Shown here: positions 42,023-49,806 of the stretch, one piece after another
Layout of the letters: each line of letters starts with the position of its first letter
How positions within the stretch are numbered: the stretch's first letter is position 1
Assembly: GCA_038237515.1 (NCBI GenBank)
Contig: JBBRYP010000009.1
Span: 18,762 to 82,761 of the forward strand
From: JBBQDZ01 sp038237515
GTDB taxonomy: Bacteria > Actinomycetota > Thermoleophilia > Gaiellales > Gaiellaceae
DNA: 64,000 nucleotides
Direction of reading: 5' to 3'
Translations under genes and position numbers: made by a program
The notes under the pieces: generated by a model
Databases searched by the model: none
What the model saw: only the letters and a program-made list of their open reading frames with translations
What the model was told of the DNA's origin: nothing

Positions 42023-42268
42023 CTATCTGGCGAAGACATCGGTGATCTCCCCGGGAAGCCTCGCCAGATCGTCGTCGAGCGTCTGCGGCGCCGGCGTCTG
42101 CCAGACGCGCTGCATCGCAGGCCCGTCCACCCATTGGCGTGAGCGCTCCGGTCCAAGTCGGGCGACCGGACGGCCCGCAACGGTAACCGTGAATTCTTCG
42201 CCCGACTCAGCCCGCCGCAGCACCTCGCCGACGTTGTTGCGTAACTCCTTCTGGGGAATCGTGGTCAC
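42023..42268 (-). CDS. vapB: Phd/YefM-family antitoxin VapB
   Basis: An antitoxin of 81 residues that neutralises the adjacent PIN toxin and represses the operon. The DNA-binding N-terminal part is TTIPQKELRNNVGEVLRRAESGEEFTVTVAGRPVARLGP, typical of Phd/YefM. The C-terminal tail (PQTLDDDLARLPGEITDVFAR) should wrap the toxin. The second GTG (42268) is taken as the start, because the -10 box TACCCT ends 6 nt before it and would abut the first GTG (42274). Confidence 0.88.
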   Translation of the reverse strand: MTTIPQKELRNNVGEVLRRAESGEEFTVTVAGRPVARLGPERSRQWVDGPAMQRVWQTPAPQTLDDDLARLPGEITDVFAR

Positions 42269-42274
42269 GGCCAC

Positions 42275-42294
42275 AGGGTAGCAGTTCTGCTACC
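42275..42294 (-). promoter_or_regulatory. vapBC operator overlapping the -10 box
   Basis: GGTAGCAG and CTGCTACC (42277-42284 and 42287-42294) form a perfect inverted repeat with a 2-bp spacer. On the minus strand the promoter hexamer TACCCT (42275-42280) lies inside one arm. Binding of VapB(C) here would block its own promoter, the usual autoregulation of such pairs. Confidence 0.6.
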
Positions 42295-42332
42295 TACCCT
42301 TGTCCTGTCCGCATCCCGCGTCTCCGTACGCA

Positions 42333-43343
42333 TCAGAAGAGCGCGCGTGCAGCCTCGGTCGTCGCCCCGATGTGCTCGCGGCCGAGCGCGGTGAGGACGC
42401 GCCCGCGCGGCGTGCGCTGCATGAAGCCGAGCTGGAGCAGGTACGGCTCGTACACGTCCTCGATCGTGTCCGGCTCCTCCCCCAGCGACACCGCCAGCGT
42501 CGAGAGGCCGACGGGGCCGCCCTCGAATTTCCACGCGATCGCCGCGAGCAGCTCGCGATCGGTCCGCTCGAGACCCGCGTCGTCGACCTCGAGCAACTCG
42601 AGCGCCTCGCGCGCGACTGCCGTCGAGATCTCTCCCTCGTGGCGCACCTCGGCGACGTCGCGGACGCGCCGAAGGATCCGGTTCGCAACCCGCGGCGTGC
42701 CGCGCGAGCGGCGGGCGATCTCGGCCGAGGCTTCGGGGGTGATGGCGACGGCGAGGATCGCGGCCGAGCGCGTCACGATCCGGGCCAGCTGTTCGGCGTC
42801 GTAATAGCCGAGGCGGAACGTCATCCCGAAGCGGTCGCGCAGCGGCGTCGTGAGCAGGCCCGTCCGCGTCGTCGCGCCGACGAGGGTGAACGGCGGCAGG
42901 TCGAGGGTCAGCGTCCGGGCGGCCGCCCCCTGCCCGACGACGATGTCGAGGCGAAAGTCCTCGAGCGCCGGGTAGAGGATCTCCTCGACCGCCGGGTTCA
43001 GACGATGGATCTCGTCGATGAAGAGCACGTCGCGCCGCTCCAGCGAGGTCAGAATCGCCGCCAGGTCCCCCTTTCGCTCGAGCGCGGGACCCGCGACGGT
43101 GCGGAGGCCGACGCCGAGCTCCGAGCGCACGATGTACGCGAGGCTCGTCTTGCCGAGCCCGGGCGGCCCGACGAGCAGGACGTGGTCGAGCGCCTCTTCG
43201 CGGGCGCGTGTCGCCTCCAGCGCCACGCGAAGCTGCTCCTTCGTCCGCTCCTGACCCACGAACTCGTCGAGGGCGCGCGGTCGCAGCGAGCGCTCGACCG
43301 CATCCTCCTCCGGCTGGAGCACCGGCGCGAGAAAGTCGTTCAC
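42333..43343 (-). CDS. ruvB: Holliday junction branch migration ATPase RuvB
   Basis: A 336-residue AAA+ motor that drives branch migration with RuvA. Walker A is GPPGLGKT (59-66); Walker B is VLFIDEIHRL (about 110). Other features are sensor TLVGATTRTGLLTTPLRDRFG, arginine-finger region, and the C-terminal winged helix (GPVGLSTLAVSLGEEPDTIEDVYEPYLLQLGFMQRTPRGR). The family length is standard. It is the last gene of ruvCAB, 175 bp after ruvA; the gap holds a GC hairpin. Confidence 0.96.
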   Translation of the reverse strand: MNDFLAPVLQPEEDAVERSLRPRALDEFVGQERTKEQLRVALEATRAREEALDHVLLVGPPGLGKTSLAYIVRSELGVGLRTVAGPALERKGDLAAILTSLERRDVLFIDEIHRLNPAVEEILYPALEDFRLDIVVGQGAAARTLTLDLPPFTLVGATTRTGLLTTPLRDRFGMTFRLGYYDAEQLARIVTRSAAILAVAITPEASAEIARRSRGTPRVANRILRRVRDVAEVRHEGEISTAVAREALELLEVDDAGLERTDRELLAAIAWKFEGGPVGLSTLAVSLGEEPDTIEDVYEPYLLQLGFMQRTPRGRVLTALGREHIGATTEAARALF

Positions 43344-43357
43344 GCGCGTCCCTCGCC

Positions 43358-43399
43358 GGCGGCGGCTCCCGCCCGGCAGAGCCGGGCTCCGCCGCCGCC
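43358..43399. repeat. Nested GC hairpin between ruvA and ruvB (family B core)
   Basis: Outer arms GGCGGCGG/CCGCCGCC enclose a perfect inner stem GCCCGGC-AGA-GCCGGGC. Similar GGCTCCCGCC...GGCTCCGCC sequence occurs near 45350 and 48800. Confidence 0.5.
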
Positions 43400-43518
43400 T
43401 GACGTCGCTCGCAGCACCCGGCTCTCCGGGCCCTCACTAGACGTACTGTCCCCTCCGGCCGGGCACCGCGAGCGACGCCCGAGGAACGCGCGGGCGTTGG
43501 TGGTTGCCACAGGGCGTC

Positions 43519-44079
43519 TCACGCCGCCCTCAGCGCTTGCCGGACCCGCTCCTCCACCGGGAGCTCCGGGTCGATATCGGCGAGCCTTTGGTCGGCATCG
43601 ACGACGCTGAAGCCAAGCTCGACCAGCGCGTCCCGGGCGACGGAGCCGTGAGCCCCTCTAGCCTCCGGCGCGTAAGCGGCGGAGGCCAGCTTCTCCTTGA
43701 GCTCGAGCACGACTCGCTGCGCGGTCTTCTTCCCGATACCAGGGATCGCCTCGAAGCGAGCGGTGTCCTCGAGCGCGATCGCCCGTCGCAGGTCGGCCGC
43801 CGGTGAACCCGAGACGATCGCGAGGGCCACCTTCGGCCCGACGCCCGAGACCGAGAGCAGGTGCTCGAAGAGCTCCCGTTCGCCGGCGTCGGCGAACCCG
43901 TACAGCTGGAGAGCGTCCTCGCGGACGTGCAGGTAGGTCTCGACCTCCACCTCGGCCGAACCCTCTGCGCGGCGCAACACCGAGGGGGTTGCGTTGACGA
44001 GGTAGCCCACGCCTCCGACGTCCAGCACGAGGCCGTCCGCGCGGCGCGCGACCGGCCGGCCCCTCAAACGAGCGATCAC
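43519..44079 (-). CDS. ruvA: Holliday junction DNA helicase subunit RuvA
   Basis: A 186-residue protein that binds Holliday junctions and loads RuvB. The N-terminal OB fold (IARLRGRPVARRADGLVLDVGGVGYLVN), two HhH motifs (FEHLLSVSGVGPKVALAIVSG, FEAIPGIGKKTAQRVVLELK) and the C-terminal RuvB-binding domain (RDALVELGFSVVDADQRL) are all present. The GTG at 44079 overlaps the ruvC stop (GTGA); the longer upstream frame is inside ruvC. Confidence 0.94.
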   Translation of the reverse strand: MIARLRGRPVARRADGLVLDVGGVGYLVNATPSVLRRAEGSAEVEVETYLHVREDALQLYGFADAGERELFEHLLSVSGVGPKVALAIVSGSPAADLRRAIALEDTARFEAIPGIGKKTAQRVVLELKEKLASAAYAPEARGAHGSVARDALVELGFSVVDADQRLADIDPELPVEERVRQALRAA

Positions 44080-44564
44080 CCGGCGATCCTGAGCAGGGGC
44101 GGCGCCAGCGCGTGGCAGATGGCAACCGCGAGCGCGTCGGAGGCGTGGGAGGTGCGGGGCGCATCGGTCAGGCCGAGGATGGCGACGACCATCCTCTGGA
44201 CCTGTTGCTTGTCGGCGCGTCCGTAGCCGCACACGGCGTTCTTCACGTGCGCCGGCGCGTATTCGGTGCACTCGCGCGCCGCGGAAGCCGCTGCGACCAG
44301 TATCGCGCCGCGCGCCTGCCCGACGGAGAGCGCGATGCGGGCGTCAGCGCCGACGAACGACTCCTCGAGCGCGATCGCGTCGGGCCGGTGGATCGAGATG
44401 AGGCCGGCGACGCCGTCGAAGAGAGTCTTCAGCCGCACCTCGATTCGGTCGCGCGCCGACGTGCGCCACGACCCGTGGTCGATGGCCCTGAGGCGGCCCG
44501 CGCTTTCGTGGACGATCCCGTATCCGCACGCTGCCGTTCCCGGGTCGATGCCGAGGACTCTCAC
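44076..44564 (-). CDS. ruvC: Holliday junction endonuclease RuvC
   Basis: A 162-residue resolvase. The acidic catalytic residues are seen as Asp7 (VLGIDPGTAACGYG), Glu in ALEESFVG (about 66), and Asp in SHASDALAVAICHAL (about 142). The Lys/Arg-rich PAHVKNAVCGYGRADKQQVQRMV segment is typical. The leaderless GTG start follows TAACCT by 6 nt. It heads ruvC-ruvA-ruvB. Confidence 0.95.
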   Translation of the reverse strand: MRVLGIDPGTAACGYGIVHESAGRLRAIDHGSWRTSARDRIEVRLKTLFDGVAGLISIHRPDAIALEESFVGADARIALSVGQARGAILVAAASAARECTEYAPAHVKNAVCGYGRADKQQVQRMVVAILGLTDAPRTSHASDALAVAICHALAPPLLRIAG

Positions 44565-44570
44565 AGCAAG

Positions 44571-44576
44571 AGGTTA
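44571..44576 (-). promoter_or_regulatory. Leaderless -10 box TAACCT of ruvC
   Basis: Minus-strand TAACCT ends 6 nt before the ruvC GTG at 44564. Confidence 0.5.
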
Positions 44577-44632
44577 GGCGCGCCTGCGGACGTTCCTTCG
44601 CCGCCGCGAGGTTGCTTGCGGCACCAGGGTGG

Positions 44633-44638
44633 AAGAAT
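44633..44638 (+). promoter_or_regulatory. -10 box AAGAAT of the FHA gene
   Basis: AAGAAT ends 6 nt before the GTG at 44645. It is a weaker match (A in place of the first T). Confidence 0.35.
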
Positions 44639-44644
44639 CTGCCC

Positions 44645-45238
44645 GTGCGCGAGGAAGTGTCGGTCACGCTGCCGGAGGGGGTCGAGCTCCCGCTCGGAGG
44701 CACCACCTCGATCGGCCGTCTCGTCGACAACGACCTCGTGATCGCCTCGACGACCGTCAGCCGCCACCACGCCCGGCTGATCCGAGGCGAGCAGGGGCGC
44801 TGGTTCGTCGAGGACCGGGGCAGCCGCAACGGCACGTTCCTCAACGGCACGAGGATCCAGCCTGGCGTCCCGCTTCCGCTCCACCACAGCGACCGGATCG
44901 GCATCGGCTCTGAGACGATCGTCTTCTCCTGGGTGCCCGAGAGCGCTGATCCGGAGTCGACAGACCCTCTCGTCGCCGCGCCGGCCCCGACGCGCCCCCT
45001 CTCGCCTTTCCAGACGCAGGTCGTCCGCTGCCTCTGCGCGGGCTGGCTCGACGGAGGAAGCCTCGACCGCCTCCCCTCGAACGAGGAGATCGCCTCGCAG
45101 CTGGGAACCGCCGGCGCCTCGGAGAGCGTGAAGGCAGCGCTACGCCGCGCGTATGCGAAGGCCGGGCTCTCGGCCGGTACGCCGCACGCGAAGCGGCGGG
45201 CCCTCTGCCGGATCGCGCGGCAGCGCAGCTGGATTTAA
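44645..45238 (+). CDS. FHA-domain protein with C-terminal HTH-like region
   Basis: A 197-residue cytoplasmic protein. The FHA domain (about 15-95) has the phospho-Thr-binding signature IGRLVDNDLVIASTTVSRHHARL ... WFVEDRGSRNGTFLNGTRI. After a Pro/Ala linker, residues 122-195 (PFQTQVVRCLCAGWLDGGSLDRLPSNEEIASQLGTA-GASESVKAALRRAYAKAGL) look like a winged or LuxR-like helix-turn-helix. The likely role is a phosphothreonine-responsive regulator partnered with a Ser/Thr kinase, which is not in this window. Divergent from ruvC. Confidence 0.78.
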   Translation: MREEVSVTLPEGVELPLGGTTSIGRLVDNDLVIASTTVSRHHARLIRGEQGRWFVEDRGSRNGTFLNGTRIQPGVPLPLHHSDRIGIGSETIVFSWVPESADPESTDPLVAAPAPTRPLSPFQTQVVRCLCAGWLDGGSLDRLPSNEEIASQLGTAGASESVKAALRRAYAKAGLSAGTPHAKRRALCRIARQRSWI

Positions 45239-45241
45239 CAT

Positions 45242-45400
45242 GGGTGAACCCCTGGTTCCCCCATAAGCCCCCTCCTTCCCGGCGCCTGGGCAGGGTGCTT
45301 GTCTGCGGGGCCGGTCACGGGTGGCTGCGTCCCATCGTTGCTCGACCGCTTGTTGGGGCTCCCGCCGCGGGAACCGCGGCTCCGCCCGCTTCTCGCGGCC
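45242..45400 (+). repeat. GC-hairpin repeat family B, copy 1
   Basis: It begins with a GGGTGAACC-CCT-GGTTCCCCC stem directly after the FHA stop (one mismatch) and ends with GGGCTCCCGCCGCGGGAACC and GCGGCTCCGCCCGC. The same two parts occur in opposite orientation at 48780-48895. The 232-bp gap to the next gene holds no gene that I can see. Confidence 0.5.
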
Positions 45401-45470
45401 GCTCCTGACGGGCTACAACACCTAGCAGAGAGCGGAGCTTTTCAACGATCTTAGAAGGACGGGGCACGGA

Positions 45471-46334
45471 ATGTTGATCGGCGTTGGCGATATTCGGCTC
45501 TTCGTGGAGGTGCTTGGCCAGGAATGGGTTGTTGCTGACGGTGCGATGAAGCGCCAGCCCGTGCTCATCGGTCTTCACGGCGGGCCGGGGGTCGACGGGT
45601 TGGGGTTGAGGCACTCCCTCGCTCCGCTGGCGGACGTCGCCCAGGTGATCGTTCCGGATCAGCGAGGACACGGACGCAGCGATTCCGGTTCCCCCGAAAG
45701 CTGGAACCTGCCAACCTGGGCCGCTGATGTCCGACGTCTCCGTGACGCACTCGGCGTCGAGCGTCCAGTGGTGCTGGGTCTCTCGTTCGGCGGCTTCGTC
45801 GCTCAGCAGTATGCCTTCACGTATTCCGACGAGATCGCCGCACTCATCCTGATCAGCACGGCCCCGCGCTTCCCCGGCTCCGAGGAGGTGATCGCACGCA
45901 CACGGGAAGTCGGCGGCGACGAGGCCGCCGAAGCAATGCGACGGGACTTCGAGAACCCGACTGCTGAGACCGCCGCCGCGGTGGCGCGTCTCTGTCGACC
46001 TTTGTACTCGCGCCGCGCGACACCTGATCCGCTGCGCGCAGCCCTCGAGCCGCACTTCATCCGAACACCCGAGGTGATCGAACGGTGGTGGGCCGAGGCA
46101 GGGCGTTCGATGAACCTACGGCCCCATCTCCGGGATGTGCGATGCCCGACGCTCGTCCTGATAGGCGAGCACGACCCGCTGAATCCACCTGCTCTGGGTC
46201 GGGAGATCGTCGATGCGATCCCGAACGACCTCGCCCGCCTCGAAGTCGTCCCCGAGGCAGCTCACCAGCTCATCGGCGACAACCCGGAACACGCCCATCG
46301 CTGCATCCGCGAGTTCCTAGTCGAGTTGGACTGA
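45471..46334 (+). CDS. Alpha/beta hydrolase (proline iminopeptidase-like)
   Basis: A 287-residue hydrolase. The oxyanion region is LHGGPGVDG (about 34-42), the nucleophile elbow GLSFGG (Ser about 106), the acid EHDPLNPP (about 235), and the catalytic His AAHQLIGDNPEHA (about 264). The HGGPG signature is that of proline iminopeptidases and related hydrolases; the substrate is unknown. Base composition is slightly less GC-rich than its neighbours. Upstream, AGAAGGACGG gives a ribosome binding site rather than a leaderless start. Both points could mean recent gain, but this is weak. Confidence 0.85.
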   Translation: MLIGVGDIRLFVEVLGQEWVVADGAMKRQPVLIGLHGGPGVDGLGLRHSLAPLADVAQVIVPDQRGHGRSDSGSPESWNLPTWAADVRRLRDALGVERPVVLGLSFGGFVAQQYAFTYSDEIAALILISTAPRFPGSEEVIARTREVGGDEAAEAMRRDFENPTAETAAAVARLCRPLYSRRATPDPLRAALEPHFIRTPEVIERWWAEAGRSMNLRPHLRDVRCPTLVLIGEHDPLNPPALGREIVDAIPNDLARLEVVPEAAHQLIGDNPEHAHRCIREFLVELD

Positions 46335-46367
46335 TGCGCGGGGAGAGCCGTGCGTTGCCAATCGCTC

Positions 46368-47123
46368 TCACGAAGCGACGGCTTCCAGGACTCGCTCCGG
46401 GATGTCGAAGTTGGCGTAGACCTCCTGGACGTCGTCGTTGTCCTCCAGGGCGTCCACCAGCCGTAGCACCTTCTTCGCGGCCGACTCCTCCGCGAGCTCG
46501 ACGGTCGTCTTCGGGATCATCGTCAGCTCCGCCGACTCCACCGCGATGCCGGCGGCTTCGACCGCCTGGCGGACGGCGACGAGCGCGTCCGGCGCGCACA
46601 GCACCTGGAACGACGAACCGTCGCGGGTCACGTCCTCTGCGCCGCCCTCGGCCGCAGCAAGGATGAGGTCGTCCTCGTCGGCGGTCTCGGCGTCAACGAG
46701 GACGACCCCGCGCCGCTCGAAGAGCCAGCCGACGGCGCCGGAGCCGCCGAGCGATCCGTCGTACTTCGTGAACAGGTGCCGGACGTCCGACGCGGTGCGG
46801 TTGCGGTTGTCGGTCAGCGCCTCGACGATCAGCGCGACGCCGCTCGGCCCGTAGCCCTCGTAGACGACGGTCTCGAACGCCTGTGCGTCGGCGTCGGCGC
46901 CCGAGCCCCGCGCGATCGCGCGCTCGATGTTGTCCTTCGGCATCGAGTAGGACCGCGCCTTCTCGACCGCGTTCGCGAGCGCCAGATTCGCAGAAGGGTC
47001 TCCCCCGCCTTCGCGGGCCGCCACGATGATCGCCCGCGAGAGCTTCGAGAAGAGCTTCCCGCGCTTGATGTCGGCAGCGCCCTTCTTGTGCTTGATCGAC
47101 GACCACTTGCTATGCCCTGACAC
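46368..47123 (-). CDS. yebC: YebC/PmpR/TACO1-family protein
   Basis: A 251-residue protein of the YebC family. The invariant start MSGHSKWSSIKHKKGAADIKRGKLFSKLSR is present, as are GGGDPSANLALANAVEKAR, NIERAIARG and YEGYGPSGVALIVEALTDNRNRT. Members act as transcription regulators or help ribosomes pass proline stretches. Its start overlaps the pdxT end by 14 bp, so it is read with pdxT. The long poly-Pro protein at 5322 may be a client, speculatively. Confidence 0.94.
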   Translation of the reverse strand: MSGHSKWSSIKHKKGAADIKRGKLFSKLSRAIIVAAREGGGDPSANLALANAVEKARSYSMPKDNIERAIARGSGADADAQAFETVVYEGYGPSGVALIVEALTDNRNRTASDVRHLFTKYDGSLGGSGAVGWLFERRGVVLVDAETADEDDLILAAAEGGAEDVTRDGSSFQVLCAPDALVAVRQAVEAAGIAVESAELTMIPKTTVELAEESAAKKVLRLVDALEDNDDVQEVYANFDIPERVLEAVAS

Positions 47124-47691
47124 CCTGCTCCTCCCTCATGAGCTCGAGAAATCGCTCGTGGACGCGTGTATCGCCAGTCAGCTCCGGGTGGAAGGAGGAC
47201 ACGAGGAACCTGCCCTGGCGGAGCAGCACCGGGTCGCCGTCGAGGTCGGCGAGCACCTCGACGTCGGGGCCTGCCTGCTCGACCCGCGGCGCCCGGATGA
47301 AGACGCCGCGCAACGGCTCCGGATCGCCGTCCAGCTGCAGGTCCGCCTCGAAGCTCGCCACCTGCCGTCCATACCCGTTCCTGCGCACGAGCAGGTCGAC
47401 ACCCCCGAGCAGCGGCTGGCCGGGCACCCCGTCGACCGTGTCCCGCGCCAGGAGGATCATCCCTGCACAGGTGCCGAAGACCGGCCGTTCGAAGCCCCGG
47501 ATCGCCTCCTCCAGCCCGTAGAGGCGGATCAGCCGCCCGATAGCGGTCGACTCTCCGCCGGGGATGACGAGCCCATCGAGACCGTCGAGCTGCTCCGGCC
47601 GTCGCACCTCGACCGGTTCCACCCGAAGCCGGCGGAGCATCGCCGCGTGCTCGCGGAAGTTGCCCTGGACGGCGAGGATCCCGATCTTCAC
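47110..47691 (-). CDS. pdxT: Pyridoxal 5'-phosphate synthase glutaminase subunit PdxT
   Basis: A 193-residue glutaminase that feeds ammonia to PdxS for vitamin B6 synthesis. It starts KIGILAVQGNFREHAAMLRRL. The triad is Cys in FGTCAGMILLA (about 75) and His/Glu in SSFHPELTGD (about 168-170). LVIPGGESTAIGRL is the conserved glutamine-site loop. The leaderless GTG follows TAGAAT by 7 nt. The partner pdxS is about 1.2 kb upstream on the same strand, separated by a broken SDR gene and a MITE-like element. Confidence 0.94.
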   Translation of the reverse strand: MKIGILAVQGNFREHAAMLRRLRVEPVEVRRPEQLDGLDGLVIPGGESTAIGRLIRLYGLEEAIRGFERPVFGTCAGMILLARDTVDGVPGQPLLGGVDLLVRRNGYGRQVASFEADLQLDGDPEPLRGVFIRAPRVEQAGPDVEVLADLDGDPVLLRQGRFLVSSFHPELTGDTRVHERFLELMREEQGVRA

Positions 47692-47698
47692 GCTGCGG

Positions 47699-47704
47699 AT
47701 TCTA
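47699..47704 (-). promoter_or_regulatory. Leaderless -10 box TAGAAT of pdxT
   Basis: Minus-strand TAGAAT ends 7 nt before the pdxT GTG at 47691. pdxT therefore has its own promoter. Confidence 0.5.
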
Positions 47705-47734
47705 CGGAGGCGCGCACCCGCTCTCGTCGCCGCC

Positions 47735-48498
47735 TCAGATCATGAACGCGCCGCCGTTGTGGTCGATCGCCTGCCCTGTGACGCCGCGGGCGTCGGGCGA
47801 GAGCAGCCACGCGACGGTGCCGGCGATGTCCTCGGGAGCGCTCATCCGGCGTAGGGGCACCTGGCTCATCGCGATGCCGTGGGCGTCCTCGCGGGTGCCG
47901 CCGATCTCGGCGGCGAGTCCGTCCAGCCCCTCCCACGCCATCTCGGTGTCGACCCAGCCCGGGCAGATCGCGTTGACGTGCGCGCCCGCCGGCGCGAGCT
48001 CGGCGGCGAACGCACGCACGAGCCCGAGCAGCCCGGCCTTCGAGGCGCAGTAGCCCGTGTAGCCGGCGACACCGATCCGGGCGAGGATCGACGCGATCAC
48101 GACGACATGCCCCCCCCTCCGGCCCATTCAAGAGGTGCGGCTCGGCCGCCCAGACGCAGCGGTAGGTGCCGACGAGATTCGTCGCGACGAGATCCTCGTA
48201 GCGATCGCCTGGCCCTGCCGCGTTCGGGCCGCCCATGCCGGCGTTCGGGACCAGCGCGTGGAGCGGGCCGTCTCGCTCCACGGAAGCCGTGAAGGCTGCG
48301 TCCACCTGCTGCGCGTCGCGGATGTCGCAGGCCGCGAAGAAGGCGGCCGCGTCGCGTGCCACGGACGCGAGGCGCGCCTCGTCCCCGAGCGAGCAACGTC
48401 AGGCGAGCGCCGTCCGCCGCGAGCCGAAGCACAATCGCCCGCTCGATACCAGTTCCGGCACCGGTGGCGACGACGTGCCGCCCCTCGATTCGCCCCAT
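47735..48498 (-). pseudogene. Frameshifted short-chain dehydrogenase/reductase
   Basis: An SDR-family oxidoreductase interrupted by two frameshifts. Frame 1 carries the cofactor motif ATGAGTGIERAIVLRLA. Frame 2 carries RDAAAFFAACDIRD ... ALVPNAGMGGPN and ATNLVGTYRCVW. Frame 3 carries HVVVIASILARIG, the catalytic YTGYCASKAGLLG (Y-x3-K) and GQAIDHNGGAFMI. The first break is near a G4 run (about 48387); the second is at a G8 run (minus strand, about 48110-48117). Removing one G at each restores one continuous SDR of about 253 residues with all active-site residues. Sequencing error, recent loss, or slippage are all possible. Confidence 0.7.
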
Positions 48499-48546
48499 GA
48501 CCGATCAGGTTATTCAGAGGTTGACGCGGGAGGCGCTACGAGCTAA

Positions 48547-48707
48547 GGGCCTGTCCACAAAGTGAGCCAGGGCGCCTGACAGACGTCACGCGCCTCGATC
48601 CGGCGTCCTCGGTCGCGCAGATATGCCTGCATATCGACGCTCCCTGCGTCCTTGCCTCAAGACGCGTGCCGCCTGTCATCCACCGTGGCCACTTTCCGGA
48701 CAGGCCC
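48547..48707. mobile_element. 161-bp MITE-like element flanked by TAA
   Basis: Imperfect terminal inverted repeats of about 36 bp (left GGGCCTGTCCACAAAGTGAG, right end read inward GGGCCTGTCCGGAAAGTGGC) enclose about 90 bp with no coding frame. TAA stands on both sides (48544-48546, 48708-48710), fitting a 3-bp target duplication as made by some IS5-group elements. No transposase is present. A shorter relative is at 35689. Confidence 0.65.
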
Positions 48708-48779
48708 TAACCGTGCCGCGCGACGAACAAGAGGCTCATGAGGAAAGCAGGGGGGTTCTCTCCGCTCGCTTGAGTCGCC

Positions 48780-48868
48780 ACCGCATATCCAGTCGCGGGC
48801 GGAGCCGGGCTCCGCCCGGCGGGAGCCCACGGTGCAGTGGCCAGTACGCCGCGCAGAAGAAGGGGGCC
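48780..48868 (-). repeat. GC-hairpin repeat family B, copy 2
   Basis: It contains a perfect GGGCGGAGC-CGG-GCTCCGCCC stem (48797-48817) followed by GGCGGGAGCCCAC. With the 13-bp hairpin at 48869 it mirrors the order seen at 45242-45400. The 399-bp gap from 48499 to 48897 is filled by the MITE and this repeat. Confidence 0.5.
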
Positions 48869-48895
48869 AACGGGGGAAACCTGGTTTCCCCCGTT
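48869..48895 (-). terminator. 13-bp perfect hairpin after pdxS
   Basis: AACGGGGGAAACC and GGTTTCCCCCGTT pair perfectly around one base, starting 2 bp after the pdxS stop. Strong terminator-like structure without a T-run. Confidence 0.6.
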
Positions 48896-48897
48896 CT

Positions 48898-49782
48898 CTA
48901 CCAGCCGCGAGTCTCGAGCAGCTGTTCGGGCGCGAGCGCGGCGGTGGAAAGGCCGCTCATCGCGTCGCCGAGCCCGCTGGAGATGCGGGCGAGGATCTCC
49001 GGGTCGCGGAAGTGCGTGGTCGCCTCGACGATCGCTTTCGCGCGGGGCGCCGGGTCGTCTGCCTTGAAGATTCCGGAGCCGACGAAGACGCCGTCGGCGC
49101 CAAGCTGCATGCAGAGTGCGGCGTCCGCGGGGGTCGCGATGCCGCCGGCGGTGAAGGTGACGACGGGCAGACGCCCGTGCTCGGCAACCCAGCGGACGAG
49201 CTCGACCGGCGCCTGGAGCATCTTCGCCTCAGCGAACAGCTCCTCCGCCGGGAGGACCCCCAGTCGGCGGATGCCCCCGAACACGGTGCGCATGTGGCGC
49301 ACGGCGTTCACGATGTCACCGGTGCCGGCCTCGCCCTTCGTGCGGATCATCGCCGCCCCCTCGGCCACCCGACGGAGCGCCTCGCCGAGGTTGCGGCAAC
49401 CGCAGACGAACGGCACGCGGAACTGCCACTTGTCGATGTGGTGCTCCTCGTCGGCCGGCGTGAGCACCTCGCTCTCGTCGATGTAGTCCACCTCGAGCGC
49501 CTCGAGGATCTGTGCCTCGACGAAGTGGCCGATCCGCGCCTTGGCCATCACCGGGATGGTCACGGCTTCCTGGATCTCGCGTACCTTGTCAGGATCGGCC
49601 ATGCGGGCGACGCCACCCTGCGCCCGAATGTCTGCGGGAACGCGCTCGAGCGCCATCACGGCGACGGCTCCGGCCTCCTCTGCGATCAGCGCCTGGTCGG
49701 CGTTGGTGACGTCCATGATCACTCCGCCCTTGAGCATCTCGGCGAGGCCGCTCTTCACGCGCATCGTTCCGAGTTCCGCCAC
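48898..49782 (-). CDS. pdxS: Pyridoxal 5'-phosphate synthase subunit PdxS
   Basis: A 294-residue TIM-barrel enzyme that builds PLP from ribose 5-phosphate, glyceraldehyde 3-phosphate and ammonia from PdxT. Conserved pieces: GVIMDVTNADQALIAEEAGA (Asp24 area), catalytic Lys in VMAKARIGH (about 81), second Lys in MIRTKGEAGTG (about 149), and FTAGGIATPADAALCMQLGADGVFVGSGIF. A leaderless GTG follows TACAAT by 7 nt. Its usual partner pdxT is not adjacent. Confidence 0.96.
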   Translation of the reverse strand: MAELGTMRVKSGLAEMLKGGVIMDVTNADQALIAEEAGAVAVMALERVPADIRAQGGVARMADPDKVREIQEAVTIPVMAKARIGHFVEAQILEALEVDYIDESEVLTPADEEHHIDKWQFRVPFVCGCRNLGEALRRVAEGAAMIRTKGEAGTGDIVNAVRHMRTVFGGIRRLGVLPAEELFAEAKMLQAPVELVRWVAEHGRLPVVTFTAGGIATPADAALCMQLGADGVFVGSGIFKADDPAPRAKAIVEATTHFRDPEILARISSGLGDAMSGLSTAALAPEQLLETRGW

Positions 49783-49789
49783 GGACTCG

Positions 49790-49795
49790 ATTGTA
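49790..49795 (-). promoter_or_regulatory. Leaderless -10 box TACAAT of pdxS
   Basis: Minus-strand TACAAT, close to the consensus TATAAT, ends 7 nt before the pdxS GTG at 49782. Confidence 0.55.
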
Positions 49796-49806
49796 GTCAG
49801 ACGGCG

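Noticed and set aside
48110..48117. G8 tract as a proven phase-variation switch
   Set aside because: A second +1 G shift in a short G4 run makes sequencing error or simple decay at least as likely; no read data are available.
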